Shown in pieces: positions 10,109 through 18,868 of a DNA stretch of 64,000 nucleotides. A program made the translations under genes and the position numbers. The stretch is from NCBI GenBank assembly GCA_030427585.1, contig JAUIBW010000027.1:1-64000 (forward strand), read 5' to 3'. Under the pieces are notes generated by a model. The model searched no databases and was not told the origin of the DNA. It worked only from the letters and a program-made list of their open reading frames with translations. Within the stretch, counting starts at the first letter, position 1. The number at the start of each line of letters is the position of its first letter. The stretch is from Bacteroidia bacterium. GTDB taxonomy: Bacteria; Bacteroidota; Bacteroidia; Flavobacteriales; Flavobacteriaceae.

Positions 10109-10447
10109 TTAAGCTTTTTGTTTGTTTCTATTTCTTCTCTTCTCTGCCCAAGCAATTGCATGCTTATCAAGGCGTACAGTAAGGTAACGCATTACTCGTT
10201 CATCTCTTCTGAACTCAACTTCTAAAGCATTAATAGCTTCACCAGGTACTTGGTATTCGAATAAGTGGTAAAATCCACTTTTTTTGTGTTGGATTGCATA
10301 TGCAAGCTTTTTAAGCCCCCAATCCTCTTTTGATATCATCTTGGCACCATTAGAAACAAGAATGTCTTCGTATTTCTTAACTGTTTCCTTTATCTGATCT
10401 TCAGATAAAACGGGATTCAAGATGAAAACAGTTTCGTATTGATTCAT
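10109..10447 (-). CDS. rpsF: 30S ribosomal protein S6
   Basis: A 112-residue small-subunit platform protein and partner of S18. The N-terminus [16 protein letters not shown], the central [10 protein letters not shown] and the [11 protein letters not shown] segment are characteristic. It is the first gene of the rpsF-rpsR-rplI operon and has a near-perfect Bacteroidetes promoter 32-62 bases upstream. The gene order lacks ssb between rpsF and rpsR, as I expect in this phylum. Confidence 0.97.
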   Translation of the reverse strand: MNQYETVFILNPVLSEDQIKETVKKYEDILVSNGAKMISKEDWGLKKLAYAIQHKKSGFYHLFEYQVPGEAINALEVEFRRDERVMRYLTVRLDKHAIAWAEKRRNRNKQKA

Positions 10448-10478
10448 AAAAATCTATATTTAAATTAAAAATTGGCTG

Positions 10479-10509
10479 CAAAAGTAAGATTATTTTTTGA
10501 ATTTTCAAA
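10479..10509 (-). promoter_or_regulatory. Bacteroidetes-type promoter of rpsF operon
   Basis: Read on the minus strand, TTTG (10509-10506), 19 bases, then TACTTTTG (10486-10479). This matches the established TTTG-N19/20-TAnnTTTG promoter of this phylum. It lies 32 bases upstream of the rpsF ATG. Confidence 0.7.
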
Positions 10510-10619
10510 CCCTAATATCACTTCGACGAAACACTATTTTTATCGATAAAAAGCCGAAATTGTTTGTGCAAATAAGATATATTCATTAATATTGTATTGG
10601 AATATATAACACTAAACAA

Positions 10620-11327
10620 GTGGAGCAATCTCAATTAAAATGTGCGGTAGTAGATGATTCCCGCCTCCAAAGACTAGCTATTGTAAAGCTAATAGACGAA
10701 CATTCTTCACTAGAATTAGTGGCTGAATGGAATAATGCTATTGAGACAAAAAATGGTTTACTCGATACTCAAGTAGACTTATTATTCTTGGATATCGAAA
10801 TGCCAATCCTTACTGGCTTTGATCTTTTAGATGATTTAGAAAACAAACCTCATATCATTTTTGTCACAGGAAAAACGAAATATGCTTTTAAAGCTTTCGA
10901 CTATGATGCAATAGATTATTTAAGAAAACCATTAAAAAAAGATCGTTTTAATGCTGCCGTTGATAAAGCCCTTAGTATGTCCCGTATTGGAGGAGAAAAT
11001 GCTACTGTAGAAGATGATGATTATATTTTTGTAAAGAGTAATCTGAAAAAAAGGAAGATTTTTCTTAATCAATTAAAATATGTAGAAGCTTTAGGAGATT
11101 ATGTAAAACTTATTATGGAAGAAGGTGATCCTATTGTTGTATTGGCTACAATGAAATCTTTTGAAGCGCAATTGCCTAGTGATCGTTTTTTAAGAATTCA
11201 TAAATCTTATATTGTGAACCTGGATAAGGTAGAACGTTATAACAGTCGTAATATAGAAATTGCGGATGAGAAAATACCACTTAGCCGACATAAAAAACAT
11301 TCTCTAATAGAAGCTTTGAATAATTAG
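10620..11327 (+). CDS. LytTR-family response regulator
   Basis: A 235-residue transcription regulator. The receiver domain is residues 6-122, with acidic pocket VDD (11-13), phospho-acceptor D58 in LFLDIEMP and conserved K103 in LRKPLK. The LytTR DNA-binding domain spans about residues 135-232 (VEALGDYVKLI, RIHKSYIVNLDKVERY, PLSRHKK). The frame starts at GTG 10620; no in-frame ATG exists before the conserved receiver start, so GTG is the likely start. In Bacteroidetes such regulators are usually paired with a LytS/YehU-type kinase, but none is adjacent. Its 3' end overlaps the convergent priA by 4 bases. Confidence 0.92.
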   Translation: MEQSQLKCAVVDDSRLQRLAIVKLIDEHSSLELVAEWNNAIETKNGLLDTQVDLLFLDIEMPILTGFDLLDDLENKPHIIFVTGKTKYAFKAFDYDAIDYLRKPLKKDRFNAAVDKALSMSRIGGENATVEDDDYIFVKSNLKKRKIFLNQLKYVEALGDYVKLIMEEGDPIVVLATMKSFEAQLPSDRFLRIHKSYIVNLDKVERYNSRNIEIADEKIPLSRHKKHSLIEALNN

Positions 11328-13777
11328 TAGTTATCTACATTAATTATAACTCTTACCCCCGAAAACTCTTTTATACTTTTAAAAGAAATGTTGATCTTTT
11401 TTATTACTTCTTTTGTTTTATTTAAAGATTGACCTTGAGGTATTTTAATTACAATATTTTTGTGATATTGATTTCGTATTCTTGAAACGGGAGGAAACTC
11501 TGGCCCAAGAACATTTTCACCAAATACGTTTCTAAACGATTTAGCTAACCAATCTGTAGCTTCATTTACCTTATTATAGTCTTTATGTTTACCAGTAATC
11601 TTTATTATTTTATAAAAAGGAGGGTACTTATATTGATGTCTTTCCTCAATTTGATCAGTAAACATTCCTGAATAATCATTAACAGACACTTGTTGTAAAA
11701 TCTGATGAAAAGGATTGTAAGTTTGAATCAGAACTTTACCTCTTTTTTTAGTCCTTCCTGCCCTACCTGCAACCTGCTGTAATAATTGAAAACTACGTTC
11801 ATGTGCTCTAAAATCTGGAAAATTAAGGAGGTTATCAGCATTCATTATCCCCACCAGGCTCACGTTTCTAAAATCTAATCCCTTAGCTAGCATTTGTGTA
11901 CCTACCATAATATCGATATCTCCTTCTTCAAAACGACTTATAATCTTTTCATATCCATGTTTCCCTCTGGTTGTATCCTGATCCATTCTGCCAATATTGT
12001 GATCAGGAAAAAGCTCTTGTAGCTCTTTCTCTATTTGCTCTGTTCCGAAGCCTTTTGTCGTTAGATCAACACTATCACAAGCCATACATTTTTGAGGCAT
12101 TGCTATATGATATCCGCAATAATGACATCGTAACTGATTTCTATAGCTGTGAAACGTAAGACTAACATCACAATTTGGACATTGGGGAGAGTGCCCACAA
12201 GTGTTACACTCTATAACAGGAGAATACCCTCTTCTGTTTTGAAAAAGAATAACTTGCTCTCCTTCTTTTAAAACATCACGAATACCGGTTAGCAAGGTAT
12301 CGCTAAAATGCCCTGTCATTTCTTTTTTCCGATATTTTGTTTTTATATCTACTAAATTTATTTCTGGCATTAGTACATCACCATATCTTCTGGTCAATTG
12401 CACAAATCCATATTTTTTTTGTTGGGCATTATAGTACGTTTCAAGAGCTGGAGTCGCAGACCCTAGCACCACTTTGGCGCAAAACATTTTAGCCAAAACA
12501 ATTGCTGTATCTCTGGCATGATATCTGGGTGCTGGGTCATATTGCTTGAAGGTATTCTCGTGTTCTTCATCTACAATAATTAACCCCAAATTGGCAAATG
12601 GTAAAAATATGGCTGATCTCGCACCAATAACTACCTGTGCTTTTGATTTTTTGGCCTTTACATTGTTCCATGCCTCTACTCTTTCATTAACAGAATACTT
12701 AGAATGATATACTGTGAGTTTTTCTCCAAAATATTCCTGTAATCGGGTTATCAATTGTGTTGTTAGCGCAATTTCTGGTAGTAAATACAATACCTGCTTT
12801 TCTTTCTGGATAGCTTGCTCTATAAGTTTTACATATACCTCTGTTTTACCAGATGAAGTAACCCCATGGAAAAGACATACGTCTTTATTTTCAAAAGAAT
12901 CTTTTATTTCGTCATATGCCTTATATTGATATTCGTTAAGCTGTTTGGTATTTCCTGTTGTCTCTCCTGTATATTGAACACGATCCGTTTGTAAATGGTA
13001 TTCATCCAGGATATTTTTATCCACCAATGCCTGTATTACAGCTGTAGAACTATTAGAAGTTTTTATAAGTTCGCTTACCTTAATTGGTTTGGTAGCCTGA
13101 GCCTGTAACGTAAATAAATGCATTAACACCTCTCGTTGTTTAGGTGCTCTGGTCATTGTATCCAGTAAATCCCGTAGTGCTTCTTCTTTGGTATATGTTG
13201 TGTTTAATCGAATATATCGAACTATTTTGGGTTTATATTGTTCATAAATTTCTTCCTGAACCGTAATGACTTCTTTTTCTATTAGTCGTTTTATGACGGG
13301 TAGTACATTTTTCTTACCTACAATATTCATCACTTCTTGTATACGAAGTAAGCTTTGATATTGTAATGCTTCATAAATCAAAAACTCATCATCTTTTAAC
13401 AAGGACTCATCAAAAAGAGATTTTTCATTTTTCAGAATTATAGTTTCACTTTCTAGCAAGAAGGCCCCGGGAAGAGCAGCTCGCATTACCTCTCCTTTTG
13501 TACACATGTAATAGTTAGAAATCCAAGACCATAGCTCTAACTGATGCTGAGTAACTATTGGTGATTCATCAAGAATATGCTCTATTTCTTTAGCTTCATA
13601 TACCAAAGGTGGATTTTGATGTATCATGGTTACCAAAGCAGCATATACCTTACTTTTTCCGAATTGAACAGCTACGCGCATTCCTGGTTGCAAAAATGCA
13701 GCTTCAGTTTTATTAATACTATAGGTAAACTCTTTATCAAGAGGTATAGGAAGAATTACATTTATAAAGTATGACAT
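11324..13777 (-). CDS. priA: Primosomal replication-restart helicase PriA
   Basis: An 817-residue superfamily 2 DNA helicase that reloads the replisome at stalled forks. The N-terminal 3'-DNA-binding domain is at about residues 1-100. Walker A is LFHGVTSSGKTEVY, Walker B is IVDEEHE, and GSATPALETY follows. A zinc-binding insert with eight Cys in CxxC-type pairs (CNTCGHSPQCPNC, CHYC, CMAC) precedes helicase domain 2 (GTQMLAKGLDF, QVAGRAGR). The ATG at 13777 is preferred over a TTG two codons earlier because the family N-terminus begins at the strand YFINVILPIPL. Length is typical. Confidence 0.96.
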   Translation of the reverse strand: MSYFINVILPIPLDKEFTYSINKTEAAFLQPGMRVAVQFGKSKVYAALVTMIHQNPPLVYEAKEIEHILDESPIVTQHQLELWSWISNYYMCTKGEVMRAALPGAFLLESETIILKNEKSLFDESLLKDDEFLIYEALQYQSLLRIQEVMNIVGKKNVLPVIKRLIEKEVITVQEEIYEQYKPKIVRYIRLNTTYTKEEALRDLLDTMTRAPKQREVLMHLFTLQAQATKPIKVSELIKTSNSSTAVIQALVDKNILDEYHLQTDRVQYTGETTGNTKQLNEYQYKAYDEIKDSFENKDVCLFHGVTSSGKTEVYVKLIEQAIQKEKQVLYLLPEIALTTQLITRLQEYFGEKLTVYHSKYSVNERVEAWNNVKAKKSKAQVVIGARSAIFLPFANLGLIIVDEEHENTFKQYDPAPRYHARDTAIVLAKMFCAKVVLGSATPALETYYNAQQKKYGFVQLTRRYGDVLMPEINLVDIKTKYRKKEMTGHFSDTLLTGIRDVLKEGEQVILFQNRRGYSPVIECNTCGHSPQCPNCDVSLTFHSYRNQLRCHYCGYHIAMPQKCMACDSVDLTTKGFGTEQIEKELQELFPDHNIGRMDQDTTRGKHGYEKIISRFEEGDIDIMVGTQMLAKGLDFRNVSLVGIMNADNLLNFPDFRAHERSFQLLQQVAGRAGRTKKRGKVLIQTYNPFHQILQQVSVNDYSGMFTDQIEERHQYKYPPFYKIIKITGKHKDYNKVNEATDWLAKSFRNVFGENVLGPEFPPVSRIRNQYHKNIVIKIPQGQSLNKTKEVIKKINISFKSIKEFSGVRVIINVDNY

Positions 13778-13819
13778 TACCAATTATAACAAAATTCGGA
13801 ATAGTTTAGTGCAAAACAA

Positions 13820-13849
13820 CAAAAATACAAGTTTACTCCATAGGATAAA
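13820..13849 (-). promoter_or_regulatory. Possible priA promoter
   Basis: On the minus strand, TATTTTTG (13827-13820) matches the TAnnTTTG element. A TTTA at 13849-13846 lies 18 bases upstream, one base short of ideal and with a mismatch. The distance to the priA ATG is about 42 bases. Confidence 0.4.
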
Positions 13850-13872
13850 GGTTAATTTTTAAGAATAAAAAA

Positions 13873-13899
13873 AGTCTAATTTATTACTTAAATCAGACT
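13873..13899 (-). terminator. Terminator after the chalcone isomerase-like gene
   Basis: A 10-base stem with one mismatch (AGTCTAATTT with AAATCAGACT) and a 7-base loop. A run of T follows on the minus strand. It lies just after the stop of the minus-strand gene ending at 13922. Confidence 0.55.
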
Positions 13900-13921
13900 C
13901 ACTTATATAAACTTGTATTTC

Positions 13922-14488
13922 TTACTTACTCAATCCTAACATTCCTCCTTTAATAAGTTTGCAAGCAGGTTCATTACCTAACCAGATTTTGAATAGGGCA
14001 TATTTAAAATCTCTACCTTTTATAAAACCAAGTTCTTCGCCATTTTTATAGGTTTTGATTCCTTTTTCTTTGATATATACTAAATCGAAGTAGTCATTAA
14101 TCTGCATAGGTGAAGCAAACAATTTTAAAAACTTTTCGATTCTTACATCTAAGCTTTGGGTATTACCAAACATTGCATCATCAAATCCTTTTCTAAAAAC
14201 TTTAATCATTCGCTTATTGGTTACTTTCTTAGAAACTATATTTAACCGTATCGACATACTCTCATCAGAATCTAATACAACTCCTGGGTCATTATATTTT
14301 TTTTTGGTATATAGACCTCCCGAATAGGTATCAAATCCAAGGATACTTCTCATTCCTGCTCCATTTAATGATAGTTCTTCTCCCTCAAAACTAACTTTAT
14401 AAGGTAATACAATATCCCCTACTCTTACCTGTGCCACTGCCAAGGTAGATATAAGGGCTACAATTGTTAACGTAATTATTTTTTTCAT
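13922..14488 (-). CDS. Secreted chalcone isomerase-fold protein, paralog 1
   Basis: A 188-residue exported protein of the bacterial chalcone-isomerase-like (CHI) family. It has a signal peptide at about residues 1-19 (ALISTLAVAQ). The recurring family segments are VGDIVLPYKV, LNGAGMRSILGFDTYSGGLYT, DESMSIRLNIVS and FKYALFKIWLGNEPA. Plant chalcone isomerases cyclise flavonoid precursors and some relatives bind fatty acids. The role of bacterial exported members is unknown and I do not infer enzyme activity. It is the last of three paralogs on this strand (also ending at 15146 and 15855). Segment order and spacing are the same in all three. Confidence 0.88.
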   Translation of the reverse strand: MKKIITLTIVALISTLAVAQVRVGDIVLPYKVSFEGEELSLNGAGMRSILGFDTYSGGLYTKKKYNDPGVVLDSDESMSIRLNIVSKKVTNKRMIKVFRKGFDDAMFGNTQSLDVRIEKFLKLFASPMQINDYFDLVYIKEKGIKTYKNGEELGFIKGRDFKYALFKIWLGNEPACKLIKGGMLGLSK

Positions 14489-14602
14489 GGTTTAGATTTT
14501 TAAAATTTCAAGGAGTTAGTCCTAGATCTTTAAAAAACTAACTAAAAGAATTGTTAAAATTTACAATCTAATAAATTTCAAGAAGGGAATACATCTTATA
14601 CA

Positions 14603-15040
14603 TTATACTCTAATCCATTTTTGAGTTCTATATAAAAAAGCTATATATCCTCGTACATAAAGTACGTTTGGATTATCCTTATCAATCCAGATTTTACACC
14701 GGTATACTTTTCCGTTCTCAGGGTCCATAATAGTTCCATCCTCATATTGATTTCCATCTTTTTCAAGCTCTTTAATAATTACCATTCCCTCTATAGGTTT
14801 ATTATAGTCGCTTCCTTTACATTCGACACATAACTTATTTCTTTCGGCTTCATCTAATATCTTTAAAATCTTTCCAAACAGTTTGTTTCCTTTCTTATAA
14901 ATTTCTACAATAGATCTTGGTTTGCCCGTGGTATCATCAATAGTTTTCCATTGTCCTATTATTTGTTGTTGCGCACTCACTGTCATCGATGCCAATGCTA
15001 TTGCTACAAAAAGTATCTTGCAAAAATTCATAACTTTCAT
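14603..15040 (-). CDS. Secreted DUF2147 protein
   Basis: A 145-residue exported protein with a signal peptide at about residues 1-24 (ILFVAIALASMTVSAQ), followed by one DUF2147 domain. Diagnostic pieces are IIGQWKTIDDTTGKPRSIVEI, the GKILKI segment, a Cys pair (CVECKGSDY), the GTIMDPENGKVYRCKIWI repeat-like turn, and the C-terminal VRGYIAFLYRTQKWIRV. The family is a lipocalin-like periplasmic beta-barrel of unknown ligand. It is sandwiched between two chalcone-isomerase-like paralogs on the same strand. That suggests a functional association in the envelope, but the terminator after it at 15088-15120 lies upstream, so it probably has its own promoter. Confidence 0.9.
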   Translation of the reverse strand: MKVMNFCKILFVAIALASMTVSAQQQIIGQWKTIDDTTGKPRSIVEIYKKGNKLFGKILKILDEAERNKLCVECKGSDYNKPIEGMVIIKELEKDGNQYEDGTIMDPENGKVYRCKIWIDKDNPNVLYVRGYIAFLYRTQKWIRV

Positions 15041-15087
15041 GATAATTTGTGTTTATACATCTCAAGATAAACAAATATGGTAAAAGC

Positions 15088-15120
15088 AAAAAGCTACCGA
15101 TTGCAACCGATAGCTTTTTT
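15088..15120. terminator. Strong hairpin terminator between paralog 2 and the DUF2147 gene
   Basis: An outer 9-base stem (AAAAAGCTA with TAGCTTTTT) has a partly paired interior (CGATTG/CAACCG). T runs are present on both strands. It lies 26 bases after the stop of the minus-strand gene at 15146-15709. Confidence 0.8.
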
Positions 15121-15145
15121 GTTTAATTATTTTGGTGGTATTAGG

Positions 15146-15709
15146 TTATTGTATTCCTAACATTCCATTTTTAATTTCTTCACTTGCTGGTTCATCTCCA
15201 AGCCAAATTTTGAATAATGCATATTTAAAATCACGTCCTTCTATTACTCCAAGTTCTTTTTCATTTTTAAAAGCAATAACTCCTTTATCTTTAATATATA
15301 CTATATCAAAAACATCATTCTTTACTATGGGTTCAGAGAAAAATTTAATAAACTTATTTATTCTCCCATCCAACGCTTTTGTATTACCAAAAGTAGCCCT
15401 GGTAAAGCCATCTTTTACTGCTTTTATCATTTTCTTTTGTGTAACAAAACCAGAAACAATATTCAGTTTTATAGCCATAGTTTCATCTGCATCAAGGATT
15501 TCTTTAGGGTCTTTACTTTTTTTGGTTAAATAAAGCCCCCCTGCATACATATCAATCCAAAGTACTTTTCTCATTCCAGCTCCATTTAATTTCAAATCGG
15601 TATCCCCAAAATTCTCTTCATAGGGCAAAATAGCTTTACCAACTCTAATTTGCGCAGTAGCAGTAGACAGAGAAATTAGTGTTACTAGTACTAATGTAAT
15701 TTTTTTCAT
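15146..15709 (-). CDS. Secreted chalcone isomerase-fold protein, paralog 2
   Basis: A 187-residue exported protein starting at the ATG at 15709 (MKKITLVLVTLISLSTATAQ, signal peptide). A longer open frame to 15769 adds an unlikely 20 residues before the signal. The body matches paralogs 1 and 3 segment by segment: VGKAILPYEE, LNGAGMRKVLWIDMYAGGLYL, DETMAIKLNIVS and FKYALFKIWLGDEPA. It is closest to paralog 1. The function of this family in Bacteroidetes is not established. The ATG is preceded by about 145 bases before paralog 3, so it may be transcribed separately. Confidence 0.88.
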   Translation of the reverse strand: MKKITLVLVTLISLSTATAQIRVGKAILPYEENFGDTDLKLNGAGMRKVLWIDMYAGGLYLTKKSKDPKEILDADETMAIKLNIVSGFVTQKKMIKAVKDGFTRATFGNTKALDGRINKFIKFFSEPIVKNDVFDIVYIKDKGVIAFKNEKELGVIEGRDFKYALFKIWLGDEPASEEIKNGMLGIQ

Positions 15710-15854
15710 TATAACTAAAGGTATTTGGGGTATTAATATTTGTTTATATTTAATTTTTAAAGCGCACAAATATAAAAAATATTATGCATGCACAACATAA
15801 TGAAATACATTTACTTAATTTTTTAACAAAAATACAATTATATCTTATTGATTA

Positions 15855-16415
15855 CTAAAGACCTAACATTTCTTTTTTAAGCCCTTTGTCTGCTGGTTTG
15901 CTTCCTAGCCAGATATTAAAAAGTGCTGTTTTAAAGTCCAATCCGGTTACGTATCCTTTTTCTTTGCCATCTTTATAAATCACACTTCCTTTTCCTTTTT
16001 CATATACCATATCATAAATTTGACCTACTTCTATTTCATTGTTAATAAAGCCTATAAATTTTTCTATTCTTTCATTATAAGGCTTTATATTTCCGTTAGT
16101 TGATTTTTCAAATCCTTCACGTAATGCATTAGCCATTTTGCTTCTAGACATCATACCAGAAAGGATATGTAATTTAATTGCCATAGTTTCATCTGCTTTG
16201 GCAATTGCGTTGGCATTACTACTTTTTTCCTTAAGATATAACGCTCCTGCATAAATGTCAAAAAAGAATTTTTCTCTAAGACCTCCTCCATTAATCGTTA
16301 AATCTTCTCCATTAAATTTTACTGTATTTGGCAAGGTAGCATCGCCAATTTTGGTTTGAGCCTGAACAGATACAATAGTTAAAAGTGCAATAAATAATAT
16401 ACTTAGTTTTTTCAT
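15855..16415 (-). CDS. Secreted chalcone isomerase-fold protein, paralog 3
   Basis: A 186-residue exported CHI-fold protein and the most divergent of the three. The signal peptide is LSILFIALLTIVSVQAQ. The body has IGDATLPNTVKF, INGGGLREKFFFDIYAGALYL, DETMAIKLHILSG and FKTALFNIWLGSKPADKG. The first gene of the trio, it follows yihY by 34 bases on the same strand and may therefore be read from the nadC-yihY transcript. No catalytic residues can be assigned with confidence. Confidence 0.88.
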   Translation of the reverse strand: MKKLSILFIALLTIVSVQAQTKIGDATLPNTVKFNGEDLTINGGGLREKFFFDIYAGALYLKEKSSNANAIAKADETMAIKLHILSGMMSRSKMANALREGFEKSTNGNIKPYNERIEKFIGFINNEIEVGQIYDMVYEKGKGSVIYKDGKEKGYVTGLDFKTALFNIWLGSKPADKGLKKEMLGL

Positions 16416-16449
16416 TTTAAAAATTATTTAGAAGTCTATATTAGTAAAA

Positions 16450-17373
16450 TTATGTATTAAAATTCTTTCTTAATTGATTTAATGACGCATTTAGTTCAAA
16501 ACCCAGTAGCACCAAATTAGCATTAAGCCATATGTATAGCATTAATATCAACATTGCTCCAATCGAACCATACAATTGGTTATAATTAGAGAAGTTATCT
16601 ATATATACTCCAAATAGATATGTAGTAATAATAATCAAAAAAGTGGTCATAAATGCGCCTGGTGAAAAGAATTTATTTTGTTTTCCTTCTGAGGTACCGA
16701 AATAAAATAAAGTAGCAATAATTACAAATATCATAAAGACAAATAATGCATACTTACCTAATGTTAACCAGAAAACAGTATCATCAACAACTCCCATTTT
16801 ATTTAAATCATCTACCAAATACGAAAAGTATAAAGTTCCTATAACTGTAATTAACAATAACGATGCCACGATAATAGACACCCCTAATGCTACCACATAT
16901 TGCCGTACAAAATTCCTATTAAGTGTTACATGATACGAATATTCAAAACCAGAGAAAACTGCATTGACTCCATTGGTCATAAAAAGTATGGATAGCACAA
17001 AAACAGTTGATAGTAATCCTCCTCGAGGATTAGATGCAATATCTTCAAATATCCCTGAGAAAAAATCTGAAGATTGCTTAGGTAATGCTCCTTTCACAAA
17101 TTCAAAAAAATTCTCCTCAAACCCATCTATTGGTACATAAGGAATCAAATTAAGAAGAAATAATAAGAATGGAAACAGAGAAAGAAAAAAACTCCATGAT
17201 ATCGCACTGGCTCTAGCCGAAAAAGTGCCTTTTATAATCCCTATTACGTAGATCTCTATTAAGTCATATATCGATAATCCTTCAAAACCGGGAAGAATAA
17301 GTTTCTTCCCGGTTTTGACCAATACATTGATCACAGGAATCTTATTAAGCCTATCTTCTATGGGTTTCGACAT
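16450..17373 (-). CDS. YihY/BrkB-family inner-membrane protein
   Basis: A 307-residue polytopic membrane protein with about six hydrophobic helices (for example SWSFFLSLFPFLLFLLNLIPY and VVALGVSIIVASLLLITVIG). Family landmarks include the N-terminal ARASAISWSFFLSLFPF, the central FMTNGVNAVFSGFEYSYHV, and the late LYGSIGAMLILMLYIWLNAN followed by GFELNASL. YihY/BrkB proteins were once called RNase BN by error. They are now considered membrane proteins with a likely transport or lipid-related role. It lies 3 bases after nadC, so co-transcription is likely. Confidence 0.92.
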   Translation of the reverse strand: MSKPIEDRLNKIPVINVLVKTGKKLILPGFEGLSIYDLIEIYVIGIIKGTFSARASAISWSFFLSLFPFLLFLLNLIPYVPIDGFEENFFEFVKGALPKQSSDFFSGIFEDIASNPRGGLLSTVFVLSILFMTNGVNAVFSGFEYSYHVTLNRNFVRQYVVALGVSIIVASLLLITVIGTLYFSYLVDDLNKMGVVDDTVFWLTLGKYALFVFMIFVIIATLFYFGTSEGKQNKFFSPGAFMTTFLIIITTYLFGVYIDNFSNYNQLYGSIGAMLILMLYIWLNANLVLLGFELNASLNQLRKNFNT

Positions 17374-17376
17374 ATA

Positions 17377-18234
17377 CTATACAGCTTTCAAGCTCAAATC
17401 CAGATTATATACAGAATGTGTTAGCGCACCACTACTAATATAGTCTACACCACATTCTGCATAATTACGTACTGTTTCCTCATTAATTCCTCCGCTGGAT
17501 TCTGTAAGGCAAGAATCACCAATTAATTTTACAGCCTCTCGAGTATCTTCGTAATTAAAATTATCAATTAATATTCGATATACTCCTGGTGTTTGAAGTA
17601 TTTCTTTAATCTCATTAAGGTTACGAGCTTCGACGATAATTTTAAGATCAAGATTTTGGTTAGAAAGATACTGCTTGGTCTTTTCTATAGCTTTGGTAAT
17701 TCCTCCTGCAAAATCGATGTGGTTATCTTTTAGCATCACCATATCGTATAATGCAAATCTATGGTTTTCTCCTCCCCCAATCTTTACCGCCCATTTTTCT
17801 AATGCCCGTATTCCCGGAGTTGTTTTACGGGTATCCAGAATTTTTGTTCCTGTACCTTCTAAAAGGGTAACAAAATGATTTGTTTTGGTAGCAATTGCAC
17901 TCATTCTCTGCATCGCATTAAGCACCAATCGTTCTGCTTTAAGAATAGATTGCGAACTTCCTGAAACATAAAAAGCTATATCTCCATATTTAACACGAGA
18001 TCCATCTTCTAATAATACTTCGACCTTCATGTTAGGGTCTACATAATTAAATACTCTTTTTGCAAATTCTACCCCAGCCAGGATTCCTTCATCCTTAACC
18101 AAAAGTTTTGCTTTTCCGGTGATTGATTCGGGGATACACGCTAATGAACTATGATCACCATCTCCTACATCTTCGCGTATGGCATTGGTAATTATCAAAT
18201 CAATTTCTTTATTGAATTGGGTTTCGCTAATCAT
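17377..18234 (-). CDS. nadC: Nicotinate-nucleotide pyrophosphorylase (quinolinate phosphoribosyltransferase)
   Basis: A 285-residue cytoplasmic enzyme of NAD biosynthesis. It converts quinolinate and phosphoribosyl pyrophosphate to nicotinate mononucleotide and CO2. Motifs seen are the N-terminal EDVGDGDHSS, RLVLNAMQRMSAIATKT, the substrate-binding LDTRKTTPGIRALEKWAV, GGGENHR and MLKDNHI, then EARNLNE and the late SSGGINEETV with ISSGALTHS. Length is normal. No other nad gene lies nearby; yihY follows immediately. Confidence 0.97.
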   Translation of the reverse strand: MISETQFNKEIDLIITNAIREDVGDGDHSSLACIPESITGKAKLLVKDEGILAGVEFAKRVFNYVDPNMKVEVLLEDGSRVKYGDIAFYVSGSSQSILKAERLVLNAMQRMSAIATKTNHFVTLLEGTGTKILDTRKTTPGIRALEKWAVKIGGGENHRFALYDMVMLKDNHIDFAGGITKAIEKTKQYLSNQNLDLKIIVEARNLNEIKEILQTPGVYRILIDNFNYEDTREAVKLIGDSCLTESSGGINEETVRNYAECGVDYISSGALTHSVYNLDLSLKAV

Positions 18235-18266
18235 ATTGAATGGTTATTTTTGCTAATGTAAAAAAA

Positions 18267-18294
18267 GAAGTCGGAAGTACGAAGTAACAAGTAC
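18267..18294. repeat. Four-unit degenerate heptamer repeat (GAAGTAC-like)
   Basis: Four consecutive 7-base units in exact register lie between nadC and rlmH. Units such as GAAGTCG, GAAGTAC and CAAGTAC differ by one to three bases. This is one of five intergenic stretches in this window with a 7-base period. Confidence 0.65.
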
Positions 18295-18375
18295 ATCGTA
18301 TTTTTATTTACTTTACATCTCGAACCTATGTTTTATCTGGTTTTTGAGTAAAAACTATTACAATATTAAATATAC

Positions 18376-18849
18376 ATGAACATTAAATTACTTGCAGTTG
18401 GCAAAACAGATGACAAACAACTCAATGACCTTATTAATAACTATATCAAAAGGTTACAGTTTTATATTAAATTTAGTTTTGAAATTATTCCGGATATTAA
18501 AAATGCTAAAAACTTAAGTGAAGCTCAACAAAAGGAAAAAGAAGGAAAATTAATTCTTAATCATGTAGAAAATTCTGACGTATTGATAGTACTTGATGAA
18601 AATGGAAAGCAATATGATTCTTTACTATTTTCTGAAGTATTGCAAAAACATATGAATAGTGGAATCAAACAATTGATTTTTGTAATAGGAGGACCTTATG
18701 GATTTAGTCCCGAAGTATATAATCGAGCAAATAATAAATTATCACTATCAAAAATGACATTTTCGCATCAAATGATACGTTTATTTTTTGTAGAACAATT
18801 ATATCGTGGGTTTACCATATTAAGAAATGAACCTTACCACCATAGATAA
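18376..18849 (+). CDS. rlmH: 23S rRNA (pseudouridine-1915-N3)-methyltransferase
   Basis: A 157-residue SPOUT-fold methyltransferase. It uses S-adenosylmethionine to methylate pseudouridine 1915 in helix 69 of 23S rRNA. The trefoil-knot motifs FVIGGPYGFSPEV and LSKMTFSHQMIRLFFVEQLYR and the conserved tail NEPYHHR are present, as is the N-terminal strand IKLLAVGKTDD. Length is exactly typical. Its end is straddled by an 11-base inverted repeat (18826-18836 with 18847-18857). That could form a hairpin around the stop codon but lacks a T run. Confidence 0.97.
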   Translation: MNIKLLAVGKTDDKQLNDLINNYIKRLQFYIKFSFEIIPDIKNAKNLSEAQQKEKEGKLILNHVENSDVLIVLDENGKQYDSLLFSEVLQKHMNSGIKQLIFVIGGPYGFSPEVYNRANNKLSLSKMTFSHQMIRLFFVEQLYRGFTILRNEPYHHR

Positions 18850-18868
18850 GGTTCATTGTGGTGTACAA

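Noticed and set aside
18826..18857. 11-base inverted repeat around the rlmH stop as a terminator
   Set aside because: No T run follows, and part of the arm encodes the conserved NEPYHHR tail, so the pairing may be coincidental.
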